This document shows positions 41,100 to 51,513 of a DNA stretch of 64,000 nucleotides, in pieces (positions within the stretch are counted from its first letter, which is position 1; each line of letters starts with the position of its first letter). The position numbers and the translations under genes were made by a program. The notes beneath the pieces are model-generated. The model saw only the letters and a program-made list of their open reading frames with translations. It was not told the origin of the DNA and searched no databases. This stretch comes from Pectinophora gossypiella (taxonomy: Eukaryota; Arthropoda; Insecta; Lepidoptera; Gelechiidae): NCBI RefSeq assembly GCF_024362695.1, contig NW_026063260.1:1-64000 (forward strand), given 5' to 3'.

Positions 41100-43270
41100 T
41101 AGTGAAGGGAAATTCTTTTGTATGAAAAATCTAAACCACTCAAGTTAGACGTTTGAAATTTGGCATGCAGGTACCTTAGATACCGTAGAGGTATACTAAG
41201 AAAGGAATTCCCGAAAATCATACGGGAACGGGAATTAGCGGGAAAATCCTTTTGTATGAAAAATCTAAACCACTCAAGTTAGACGTTTGAAATTTGGCAT
41301 GCAGGTACTTTAGTAAACTTAAAGCTTAGTTGCAACAGGATATTACAAAATTCCCACGGGAACGGTAGTTAGCGGGAAAATCCTTTTGTATGAAAAATCT
41401 AAACCACTCAAGTTAGACAATTGAAATTTGGCATGCAAGTACCTTAAGTACCGTAGAGGTGCACTAAGAAAGGAATTCCCGAAATTCCCACGGGAACGCG
41501 AATTAACGGGAAAATCCTTTTGTATGAAAAATCTAAACCACTCAAGTTAGACGTTTGAAATTTGGCATGCAGGTACTTTAGTAAACTTAAAGCTTAGTTG
41601 CAACAGGATATTACAAAATTCCCACGGGAACGGTAGTTAGCGGGAAAATCCTTTTGTATGAAAAATCTAAACCACTCAAGTTAGACAATTGAAATTTGGC
41701 ATGCAAGTACCTTAAGTACCGTAGAGGTGCACTAAGAAAGGAATTCCCAAAATTCTCACGGGAACGGGAATTAGCGGGAAAATCCTTTTGTATGAAAAAT
41801 CTAAACCACTCAAGTTAGACAATTGAAATTTGGCATGCAAGTACCTTAAGTACCGTAGAGGTGCACTAAGACAGGAATTCCCAAAATTCTCACGGGAACG
41901 GGAATTAGCGGGAAAATCCTTTTGTATGAAAAATCTAAACCACTCAAGTTAGACGTTTGAAATTTGGCATGCAGATACCTTAAGTACCGTAGTGGTGCAC
42001 TAAGAAAGGAATTCCCGAAATTCCCACGAGAACGGGAATTAGCGGGAAAATCCTTTTGTATGAAAAATCTAAACCACTCAAGTTAGACCTTTGAAATTTG
42101 TCATGCAGGTTCCTTAGGTACCGTGGAGGTGCACTAAGAAAGGAATTCCCAAATTCCCACGGGAACGCGAATTAACGGGAAAATCCTTTTGTATGAAAAA
42201 TCTAAACCACTCAAGTTAGACGTTTGAAATTTGGCATGCAGGTACTTTAGTAAACTTAAAGCTTAGTTGCAACAGGATATTACAAAATTCCCACGGGAAC
42301 GGTAGTAAGCGGGAAAAAACATTTGTATGAAAAAATCAAATCTAAATAAAAGGAGAAACTGACTGACTCAGTGACTGACATATATCAACGCATAGCCTGA
42401 ACGGCTAAACGTAGGCATTTGAAATTTGGAAGGGACATAGCTTAGGTACCGTAGAGGTGCACTAAGAAAGGAATTCCCGAAATTCCCACGGGAACGGAAA
42501 TTAGCGGAAAAATCTTTTTGTATGAAAAATCTAAACCGCTTAAGTTAGACAATTGAAATTTGGCATGCAAGTACCTTAAGTACCGTAGAGGTGCACTAAG
42601 AAAGGAATTCCCGAAATTCCCACGAGAACGGGAATTAGCGGGAAAATCCTTTTGTATGAAAAATCTAAACCACTCAAGTTAGACCTTTGAAATTTGTCAT
42701 GCAGGTACCTTAGGTACCGTGGAGGTGCACTAAGAAAGGAATTCCCAAAATTCTCACGGGAACGCGAATTAACGGGAAAATCCTTTTGTATGAAAAATCT
42801 AAACCACTCAAGTTAGACATTTGAAATTTGGCATGCAGGTACTTTAGTAAACTTAAAGCTTAGTTGCAACAGGATATTACAAAATTCCCACGGGAACGGT
42901 AGTTAGCGGGAAAAAACATTTGTATGAAAAAATCAAATCTAAATAAAAGGAGAAACTGACTGACTCAGTGACTGACATATATCAACGCATAGCCTGAACG
43001 GCTAAACGTAGGCATTTGAAATTTGGAAGGGACATAGCTTAGATACCGTAGAGGTGCACTAAGAAAGGAATTCCCGGAATTCCCACGGGAACGGAAATTA
43101 GCGGGAAAATCTTTTTGTATGAAAAATCTAAACCGCTTAAGTTAGACGCTTGAAATTTGGCATGCAGGTACCTTAGTTAACTTAAAGCTTAGTTGCAACA
43201 GGATATTGCAAAATTCCCACGGAAACGGGAGTTAGTGGGAAAAAAACATTTGTATGAAAAAATCGAAACC
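41100..43270 (+). repeat. ~133-bp tandem array inside the Helitron
   Basis: About 16 units, each with a near-constant core ('cttttgtatgaaaaatctaa' then 'ttagac..ttgaaatttgg' and 'catgca.gtac'). Two alternating tails occur: one with 'ccgtagaggtgcactaagaaa', the other with 'ttaaagcttagttgcaacag'. Two units (about 42310-42430 and 42910-43030) share a further variant beginning 'ggagaaactgactgactcag', so there is higher-order structure. No coding potential. Confidence 0.85.
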
Positions 43271-43344
43271 GCGTAAGATAGATATTTTCAATTCAATTCA
43301 ATTAAATTATTTATTGCATTCCATGTAGTACAATAGGGTGTTAC

Positions 43345-44535
43345 ATAGGGTGTCCGATTATTTGACAAAAAACAAATAATAAATTTTCATTTGAAAAACA
43401 ACATTTGTCAAAACTATATTTGATAAATGTATCATTTTACAAACTATTGTTTAATAAACTACTCATTAGACAATATATTTACAAAAAAAATAATTATTAC
43501 GCTAAAACATAAATTTACAAATTGATTATTTTATAAACATGTTAGATGGCAAAACAACGTAAAGCAAAAATAACATTTGACAAAATGCATTGCTTGGTAA
43601 ATATTTTATTAACCAAAATCTATGTAAATCAACAAAAATCTTTCTCAGTTTACTATAGTTTAACAAAAAACGTATGAAAAAAGATCATTTTAGAAGAAAG
43701 TAGTAAGCTATTAAGTACGTGTATATCATTACTTTGGGTTCATGCATGAAAGTCCAATAATAATAAAGAAGTTAAATAATTATAATAATAATTTATTTTC
43801 CAATGTTTGGTTAGGTTAGGTTAGAACTGCGACCACAACGCACGAGCCGAGCGAGCGAAGCGAGCGTGCCGCGGCAGCGGCCGGCGAGTGCCAGAACCGA
43901 ATTCTACTTATTTTACTAAATTCACGTAATATGATTTTTTTTAAAAGATTTAAGTTTCTATGGTATTAGTATTAATACAAAATTATTTCTGGCCTATAAA
44001 CAATCTGTTCAAGAGTTTAAATAGTTATTTTTAAAAACTAAGTAATAATTTATTTTCTAACTTTTTGTAATAACCAAAATCTATGTTAATCAACAAAAAT
44101 CTTTCTCTGTTTACTATAGTTAAAAAAATACAATACGCGTCAGTCACACTTATTTTAAAAGACAGTGCAATAAACGAAATAGTGCGGCAATAAGTGGGTA
44201 CTACAATAAAATTATTCTAAAATACCGACTTTTGTACGGCTTTACATAAAAATAGTTATTTAAAAAAAAAATAATTTATCTTGTAACTTTTTGTATAATC
44301 ACCAGTTTGGCAAACGAATTATTTAGTCATGTGATTATTTTAAATATAATATTTTAACAGTTGAATTATTTTCTAAGTAAAACATTTGCGGAATCTGTAT
44401 TATGTCATATGATTGTTTTTAAAGTAATATGTTTGCGAAATGAAAGTTTGTCAAATGATTAGTTTTCCAAACGTTGTTTGTAAAATGATTATTTGTTATA
44501 CGTTTTTTGTAAAACATTAGTGAACCGTTACATAG
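43345..44535. mobile_element. AT-rich MITE-like block with quasi-periodic ends
   Basis: The left end ('gattatttgacaaaaaacaa' then runs of 'atttg.caaaa' and 'tcattttacaaac') and the right end (reverse-complement style 'ttgtaaaatgattatttgtt') form long imperfect inverted ends. Each end is made of a loosely repeated 13-16 base motif. The centre holds a GC-rich 'cgagcgagcgaagcgagcg' block (about 43850-43870) with the 'ttaggttaggttag' triplet just left of it. No ORF. The class is uncertain; a LINE-like tail at 43290-43340 adjoins it on the left. Confidence 0.5.
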
Positions 44536-44850
44536 GCATAGGAACTAAAACATGGACCCTATAGGGCACAGCAACGTTGAAGGGAAGAGAGGAAGTGTGT
44601 ATTAAAATTAAAACTCAATGAACAATCAATTAAAAAAAAAACAATTCAATCAATTGATTCAATCTAGCACGCATGCATACCTTAGTAAATATAAAGTTTA
44701 TTTTTGGCTGTATTTTGAAAAATGGGAGTTATTGGGAAAAAAAATGTACTTATGAAAAAATCTAAACTGCATAAGTATGCACTCCCACACACACAAAGAT
44801 CTCTCTCTTATATAACACGCCACGCGGACGAAGTCGCGGGCAAAAGCTAG

Positions 44851-45153
44851 TACAAAATAAAAGCATGTCTTTGTTTTTGATTAAATGAAATTTACTTTTT
44901 CTACTTAAGACCCACAAATGGTATATAAAATCGTAAATACAAAACCACGTGTATAATCTGGTAGACACTAATGTTACATCCTCAAAATTTATCTATCCTA
45001 TTAATAATACGTTCCTTACACATGCAATGAACACTAAAAAAAATATAAATTAAAGAATAACAAAGAGAAACGTCGCACTTACGGTTTGCCGATCTTCCTT
45101 TGTAGGCGTAGAACGAAAAGAAAAATAATTTTCGCTTATCCCACTTCTGAAGT
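44851..45153 (-). other. Gypsy-A 5' leader, LTR-proximal part
   Basis: Non-coding. Directly inside the 5' LTR the minus strand reads 'acttcagaagtgggataagc'. A TGG appears ten bases in, but I cannot match a standard primer-binding site, so priming of this family remains unresolved from sequence alone. Confidence 0.5.
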
Positions 45154-45576
45154 TATAGGGATAACTTCAGAGTCAAAGGATTTATAGAAATAAAATCCAG
45201 TATTTCAGCAATTCAACACTTTTATCTTTAACAAACACTTGCTCGGACGATCAAATACAGACTGACTTGCCCGCCCGGTACACGAGTATCGTCAAAAGTG
45301 GAAAGATCAACTGACTATCTTAATTATAATTTAGTGTTGTATAATCACAAATATAATAATGTTATTCACAAACAATAAATTAATAAGAATTTGCGAATAT
45401 AATTGTGTTGATTTTATCTCTGAATATAAAGTATTAGACATTAAAAATACGATTTATTATTACCGTCTAGTCACAGATCAAAACGAAGTCTAATTAATTG
45501 TTATATTTTATTAAGTGACTATTTTAATGATTTTATATAATTATTAAATGTGTCGTTAATTACCAATAAGCTTACA
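45154..45576 (-). repeat. Gypsy-A 5' LTR
   Basis: 423 bp, two differences from the 3' LTR. The target duplication AAAC follows at 45577-45580. It should contain the promoter of the element. Confidence 0.88.
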
Positions 45577-45580
45577 AAAC

Positions 45581-46015
45581 TATACTAAATATTTGGCTAT
45601 AACCGCCTAAACAAAAAACATAAAAACGCTATATTGAGCGTTCATAAAAACGCTGCGTTGCAGACGCTAGTGTGTATGGGCCTTATCAGTGCACCATAAA
45701 CACACTAAAAATAAAAAACATTAAACATAAAACATTTATAAAATCTTAGTAAATCTAGTGATTTTATAAATCAAAAGACTACTTAAAAAAACATGTCAGT
45801 TATAAATAGGTTGTTACTTGGTCCTATTGACACAAGTAAGCACACCAAAGTTTTTTTTTCTAAATTAAAATGTTATGAAAGATAACAATGTATAAGAAAA
45901 ATACTGTTACTCTCTCTATAAACGTAAATTTAAATTGAGCCTATAACAATGATCCAAGCCGGAAAAAATTGTTTTAAAAAAAATATGACTAGGGGAACAC
46001 GGGGCAATTTGAAAA
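45581..46015 (-). other. Gypsy-B 3' non-coding, pol-proximal part
   Basis: AT-rich sequence between the Gypsy-B pol stop and the Gypsy-A insertion point; no gene. Confidence 0.55.
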
Positions 46016-49000
46016 TTATATTTTTAAATCCTTTATATGCCAAGAACCTAAGTTCTTGCCACTAAATGATACCAATTCGTACACCAAGGGTGATAATACC
46101 TTTTTAATTACGCACTGCTCGTATTTTGGGGCAAGTTTCGAGGCTTTAAAACTTGCGGCGTCACTCTGTACGTACGTTTTCCGCCACACTACTTGACCCT
46201 CGCGCAAAGTATTAACGTTACGGCGTCGCAGGTTGTAGTACTTCGCGTTCGTCGCGTGAGCCTTCTCTATATTAACCCGAACCTTATTAAAAATATCCCG
46301 AAGGACCCCAAATTCACCCGCATACTCGTCCCTTGGCATAGAGACCTCATATTCCCTATCATCATTTTTATAAAAAGAACCGTTAATAATTGGTTCCCGG
46401 CCATGGACCAAAAGGAATGGACTAAACCCAGTGGTTTCGTTCACCGCACTATTTAATGCAAATTGCACCTTAAATAAATGGAGATCCCATGTCCTATGAT
46501 CGTCAGCTACATAAGACGAAACAGCTGTCATGACTGTTTTGTTGTACCTTTCCACCATGTTAATCTGTGGCGTATACCTAGGCCCGTAGTGAACTCGTGG
46601 AATATTGTACTTCTTGAGAAGGCCACTGAATTCTGATCCCGTGAATTGAACCCCATTGTCGGTAATTACGGTTTCAGGAATCCCGTGAGCTAGAAGCACA
46701 TAATTCTCAAAGTTTTTAGCTACTGCAGCACTAGTCGCTCGACGAAGTGGAAATAACATGGTGTACTTTGAAAAACAGCATGTTACTACTAAAAGGTGCA
46801 TGTAACCCGAACGTGATCGTGGAAGAGGTCCTACCAAATCTACGGATACAGCTTGAAACGGCCTATAGCACTGCTTAGGCTGACCCATGATCCCAGGAGT
46901 GAGTTTGGTCCTGTGCTTATAAGCAGAACAAATACGACATTTGTTGACAAAATCAAGCACGTCGCGGTACATTCCTGGCCAGAAATACCTCAAACACAAC
47001 CTACGGTGCGTTTTAAACACTCCGAGGTGTGCCGAGGTCGGTGGTTCGTGGTTTTCGGACATGACCTGCAGACGGTTTGACTTTGGCACAACAATCTTCC
47101 AATCAAACTCCTGAGTCAAGGCATACTTACCCTTGCTGTATCGTAGTAGAGTACTATTTTCGACGCGATAATTGGGATAATTTTTGGGATAAGCCGTACA
47201 ACCAGAAAAAACCTTATCATACCACTCATCACCGGTTCCTGCATTTGGAGCATCGATGGCATCCACATGCAGCAATCGTGAGAGGGCATCAGGGACGACA
47301 TTATCCTTCCCTTTTCTGTGCTCAATCGTAAAATTAAATTGGGATAACCTACAACCCCAACGAGCTAAGCGTCCTGTAGGATTCTCTAAATTCATGAACC
47401 ACCTAAGTGAAGCGTGATCGGTTACGACGGTGAATGGTCTACTTCCTAAATATGGTTCAAATTTTTCAACCGCGTACACAACTGCTAACGCCTCCCTTTC
47501 GGTAGCACTATAGTTACGTTCGTTTTTGTTAAGGGATCTGCTGATATAAGCGATAGGGCGGTCATGGCCATCAATATTCTGCGCTAACACACCTCCTACG
47601 CCAAAATTCGATGCGTCGCAGTGAACTGAAAATGGTTTACTAAAATCAGGGCAGGCTAAAATTGGAGCTGAAACTAATGTGTTTTTTAAAGTAACAAAAG
47701 CATTTTCTGCGTTTTGGTTCCAAATAAATTTAGTTTTTGAGCTGGTAAGAGCGTGTAAGGGTGCCGCAATGGTGGAGAAATTCCTGATAAATCTACGGTA
47801 CCAAGAACAAACACCTAGAAAGGTTTTTAGTTCTTTCGGATTTTTGGGTACCGGGAACTCCAGAACAGCACGAACCTTATCGGGATCCGTCCTAAGTCCA
47901 AACTCATCCACTACATATCCCAGATATTTCAAAGAGCTGCGGAAGAATTTGCTCTTCTCAAAGTTGATTGTTAAATTGGCGCTCTGTATTCTTTCGTGAA
48001 GCCGTTTTAAAAGAAGTATGTGCGTTTCTAGATCTTCAGCAACTACTATAATGTCGTCGATGTACACGAATATCATGCCTTTAGTTACGTCACTGCAGAA
48101 AGGGTGTCCAAACAACATGTCCATGAGCCGTTGTTGGCGAGCAGGAGCTCCGCATAGGCCGAATGGCATAACTTTAAATTTAAACAACCCCCTACCAGGC
48201 ACTGTAAAACTCGTCTTCTCCTGTGAGCTAGGGTCGAGTGGAATTTGCCAAAAGCTCGATTTAAAATCCACAGAACTGATGTACTTGGCATTCTTGAGGC
48301 TATCCAATATCTGGGGTATGTAGGGAATGGCATAAGCATCGCCTTTCGTCACAGAGTTGAGCCTCCGGCAGTCCAGACAAAATCGCCATGTACCGTCAGC
48401 TTTAGGAACCATAAGGACTGGATTGTTCCAAGGACTCTCGCTCGGGGCGACAACGTCCAGCTCCAGCATCTTGTCCAACTCCTTATGTAGTTCCTTCTGC
48501 TTTTCCGGTGACATGGGATAAGGTCTACACTTGACCGGTGGCGCAACCCCAGTGTCGATGACATGCTGAGTAAGATGCGTCCTACCTAAACCCTTGCGCT
48601 CAAAAGAAATGTCATGAAATTTCGTTATCATAAGCTCCGCTAACTCCTTGTGATCATTGGGAAGACTGTCATAAGCTTGTATAGAGTTGACTGGCATTTC
48701 TACAAACTTTTGTGGACCTCTCATGTAAGAAACGCTTTCAAAAATTTCTGGCATCAAATTGTATGCCCGCCAAAAGTCCACGCCTAAAATAACATTTAAT
48801 TTAATACTGGGTATTATAAAAAATTTCAAAATTTTGGTTACTCCATTAAATGTAATGGGCAACATTAAAAATCCTGTAGAGGTACACTGGGAACCATCCG
48901 CAACAGTTACATTAGTGTCTTTGCCAGACTGTACTGTAAAACCTAATGACTTAAAATACGTATGTGCTCCATTACCTAAAATTGAAATTGCTGCACCTGA

Positions 49001-49213
49001 GTCCAGTAATCCAAAAATTGTCAAATCCAGGACATTAAGTTTTAAATATGGTCGAACGTCATCATCATTGGGCTCGAACAAAACGGAAGCTACGTTGTTC
49101 AGCTTAAAAAAATTAGTTACTACCTGTAACCAATTTTTCCAATCCCCATCTTCGACCTTCGATGGAGGATCGGCGTTATTGTCCGAGCAACCTAGTTTTT
49201 TGGGTTATTACAT
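46016..49213 (-). CDS. Gypsy-B pol
   Basis: Over 1,020 codons, open from about 49213 (just after a TAA) to 46016. Its first ATG-like codon is not at the start, consistent with expression as a gag-pol fusion by frameshift at 49195-49201. Domains: protease with D-S-G ('LLDSGAAISILG'), RT ('WRFCLDCRRLNSVTKG', catalytic 'VYIDDIIVVA'), RNase H ('VHCDASNFGVGGVLAQ'), HHCC zinc-binding ('HLGVFKTHRRLC', 'CRICSAYKH'), and DDE integrase (Asp in 'VSVDLVGPLP', Asp in 'VITDNGVQFTG', Glu in 'NMVERYNKTV'). All catalytic residues are present and no stop interrupts it, so this copy could still supply enzymes in trans. No env-like gene follows. Confidence 0.92.
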
Positions 49214-50502
49214 TTTGGGCACGACCTTACCGTAAACCCTAAATGACCGCATTTAAAACATTTAACTGTCTTGTCCCTACACCTTGCGGTTGAGTGAGTA
49301 GACACTTTACATCTTTTGCGAAATACCAATTTGTTAGCCGCAGATTTTGTATTAGGATAACTACTAGGCTTTTCATTAGTTGGCGGGTGTCGCTGCCTAA
49401 AAGTTTGAGCCTGAATTGGTGGCTGAACTGCCGAGACCTGTTCAATTTCCCTAACTTCGGCGGATTCGCTGACGGGCATTACAGGTTTCGTTGTGCCTTT
49501 GTAAACGAATTCATTATTTAAACTAGACTGCTTAGGTGGTTCGACAAACAGCTGTGTCATTTGTCGCGCAGATTCTATTTTTCGGCATTTATCTTTTAAT
49601 TCAGCTATCGTAGCTATGTCGTGCAATGCTAACTGCTCTCTAAAAATGGGTCTAATATTATGTATTAAAAATTCAAATTTGTCACTGTCCAAAAGTGGTC
49701 GTTTCAATTGTGAAAACATACAGTTCATGACTGCAAAATAGATGTGTGTTGGTTCATCCTGTCCTTGGGTGCGAGCTCTAATCTCCCCCAGCAAACGATA
49801 ATCAAAATCAACGGGTGCGAATTCTTGGACTAAAAGCTCACTCAATTCCTGCCAAGACGAAACCTGCTCCTTAACACCTCTGTACCATAGAAGACCTTGG
49901 TCCGAAAAGAAACAAAAGGCGGACTTGAAAAGTACACTGTCACTGACCCCGAACGCTGAGGCGCGTTCACCTATCGATTGCAAGAACGTATGTGGACTCA
50001 TACGGCCGTCGAACTTAATATTCCACTTCATTAAATTAATTGCTGAACCATCTGTCCCTTTTCCCCTGTTTTCCTCTTCTGGGTCGATGACGTTTTTTGT
50101 TGACAACAATTTCTCCAATGAGTGACCGCAAGCTATAAGATTTTTATTCAGCTTCAATTTTATGTCCCTATCGACAGACTCCGTGCATACTACACGCTCA
50201 AGACGGTGATGAAGATGATTATACAAAGCCCTAGCACGCATAAGGTGATGACGTTCCCTAGACTTCACTGCTAAATCAAGTTTTGCCTGCAGCTCCTTCA
50301 GCTTTTCGGTGATGATTGGGAATTCTGCCTGTGGTCTTCGTTCATCATCCATTATTTCATCCGGAGAGAAACCAGTGATCAACTCCCTAAGCTGTTTCTT
50401 CAATTTGAGAACAGTATCAGCTGGTGCTTCTGCACGAATACTCACTTCATATATTAATTCATCACGGAGCAGTGAATGTAAATAGACAGTTTGGATATCC
50501 AT
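49192..50502 (-). CDS. Gypsy-B gag
   Basis: 436 residues from the ATG at 50502 ('MDIQTVYLHSLLRDELIYEV'). The N-terminal half is helical and charged; a retrotransposon-gag capsid block follows ('GRMSPHTFLQSIGERASAF', 'WQELSELLVQEFAP'), and a C-terminal basic/Cys region ends the protein. The last zinc knuckle reads C-x2-C-x4-F-x4-C: the metal-binding His is replaced by Phe, so it may not bind zinc. An upstream Cys/His cluster is also irregular. It ends with TAG (49192-49194) immediately after the slippery heptamer. Confidence 0.87.
   Translation of the reverse strand: MDIQTVYLHSLLRDELIYEVSIRAEAPADTVLKLKKQLRELITGFSPDEIMDDERRPQAEFPIITEKLKELQAKLDLAVKSRERHHLMRARALYNHLHHRLERVVCTESVDRDIKLKLNKNLIACGHSLEKLLSTKNVIDPEEENRGKGTDGSAINLMKWNIKFDGRMSPHTFLQSIGERASAFGVSDSVLFKSAFCFFSDQGLLWYRGVKEQVSSWQELSELLVQEFAPVDFDYRLLGEIRARTQGQDEPTHIYFAVMNCMFSQLKRPLLDSDKFEFLIHNIRPIFREQLALHDIATIAELKDKCRKIESARQMTQLFVEPPKQSSLNNEFVYKGTTKPVMPVSESAEVREIEQVSAVQPPIQAQTFRQRHPPTNEKPSSYPNTKSAANKLVFRKRCKVSTHSTARCRDKTVKCFKCGHLGFTVRSCPKCNNPKN
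49195..49201 (-). promoter_or_regulatory. Programmed -1 frameshift site A AAA AAC
   Basis: The minus strand reads CCA AAA AAC TAG in the gag frame. A slip back by one base on the canonical X-XXY-YYZ heptamer AAAAAAC leads straight into the pol frame (CTA GGT TGC ...), just before the gag stop. The pol frame has a stop (TAA) only a few codons upstream, so it is reachable in no simpler way. A downstream stem or pseudoknot was not examined. Confidence 0.8.
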
Positions 50503-51513
50503 GGTTGTGTTTCAGAGTTATAATTTCAAGATTGTAAAGTGGTTTGAAGTAAACTGAAGTAAATTTATGTTTCAAAATGTACCCGTCTGCCTCCAAAACT
50601 TATTTTCTAAAATTTGTACAAATTTTCCATTAAATATAAACCAAATAAGTGTAATTATCACACAACATCAATTCTCAGTCTATCCCTGTAAATAATTTTC
50701 AAAACAATAAAAGAAACAACAGTGTTTTATATAAATTTTGTTTAAGGTTATGTTTACTATGAAGTAAATGTTTATTTTTAAGTTGTAATATGTTATCAAT
50801 CAATATGTAAAGATGGTAAAGGAAATTTACTACTGAATACTCAATAAAGTTGATATTGAAAGACAGTTCTATAATTATTTCAATAAAAACAAATAAGCAA
50901 AATATTTGCCAAGCAGCGGCACAACTATCAATATGATGATGAAGCAAAGTTACAGAGTATCAATTTTTAACTAATGTCCTGTTATAAATGTATTAATAAA
51001 AAACTACCTTTATATGTTTTATGAAAGTAATATTAATTGATTTAAAAATTAAATGGTAAATTGTTTGTTTTTATCATTTATGTTTACAAATAGTAAAAAA
51101 AATTGTTGAATATACCTATTATTATGGATATTAGTAGTCCAAATTTTAACAAAAAGCTCAATTCTCATAAAAAAAAATTTGCTAGTAAGCATCAAATAAA
51201 TGTTCAAAATATGTTTTAACCTGTAGTTTAGACCATTTAGGCCATAAATTTGGGTTTAAACTTATTGTAAATAAAAACAAAATAAGTAATTAAGTTAGGT
51301 CTCTAATAGGAGGCCTAGAACCTTAATTATACTATGACACACACAACTTAACCTAAGATGCAAACAAAACACAAACAATTCACACAAAATCCCATCACTT
51401 TTTAATTAAAAAATACACTGTTTTCACAAAAAAAATTCTTAAAGTTTATGCCAACACCACTTATATTCTAAAATGGTTGTACAGAGCGACAATTTCACCA
51501 AGAAGGGCGCCAC
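50503..51513 (-). other. Gypsy-B 5' leader and primer-binding site
   Basis: A 1-kb AT-rich untranslated leader with no convincing ORF. Next to the 5' LTR, after one spacer base, the minus strand reads TGGCGCCCTTCTTGGTG (51512 leftward), a classic tRNA primer-binding site start (TGGCGCC). Confidence 0.75.

Larger units (their letters stand above)
40818..44850 (+). mobile_element. Non-autonomous Helitron (Lep1-like), 4.0 kb
   Basis: The 5' end TCTATACTTATAATAAATCT follows a host A (40817). The 3' end '...agtcgcgggcaaaagCTAG' precedes a host T (44851), with a short hairpin (CGCGGAC / GTCGCG, about 44823-44840) upstream of CTAG. These are the diagnostic ends of Helitrons, and the exact sequence matches the widespread lepidopteran Lep1 group. 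No Rep/helicase is encoded, so it relied on another element. The interior is unusually large because of a 133-bp tandem array and a nested AT-rich MITE-like block. The insertion leaves the Gypsy-A leader undeleted. Confidence 0.88.
34954..45576 (-). mobile_element. Gypsy-A: Micropia/Mdg3-like Ty3/Gypsy element with a Helitron inside
   Basis: The complete copy: 3' LTR 34954-35376 and 5' LTR 45154-45576 (423 bp each, two differences noticed, at 35239/45439 and 35364/45564), gag 40534-39179, pol 39145-35726. A Helitron (40818-44850) sits in the 5' leader; without it the element is about 6.6 kb. The 4-bp duplication AAAC flanks it (34950-34953 and 45577-45580). An 8-bp reading, AAACTATA, is possible if the LTR is taken to start four bases later. 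LTRs run TGTAAGC...CCCTATA, so they do not end in CA. It is inserted in the 3' non-coding part of Gypsy-B. Near-identical LTRs mean a recent arrival. Clade from pol sequence character; tentative. Confidence 0.87.

Noticed and set aside
40911..41102. Short open frame starting in the (GTCT)n tract
   Set aside because: Repeating C-L-S-V from a tetranucleotide run inside a Helitron; not a protein gene.
41100..43270. CRISPR-like repeat-spacer array
   Set aside because: The units are a contiguous eukaryotic minisatellite: the intervening parts are themselves repeated variants, not unique spacers, and the array lies inside a Helitron.
43810..43825. 'ttaggttaggttag', resembling the arthropod telomere repeat TTAGG
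   Set aside because: Only about three units, inside a MITE-like block nested in a Helitron; far too short for telomeric DNA and no telomere-specific LINE next to it.
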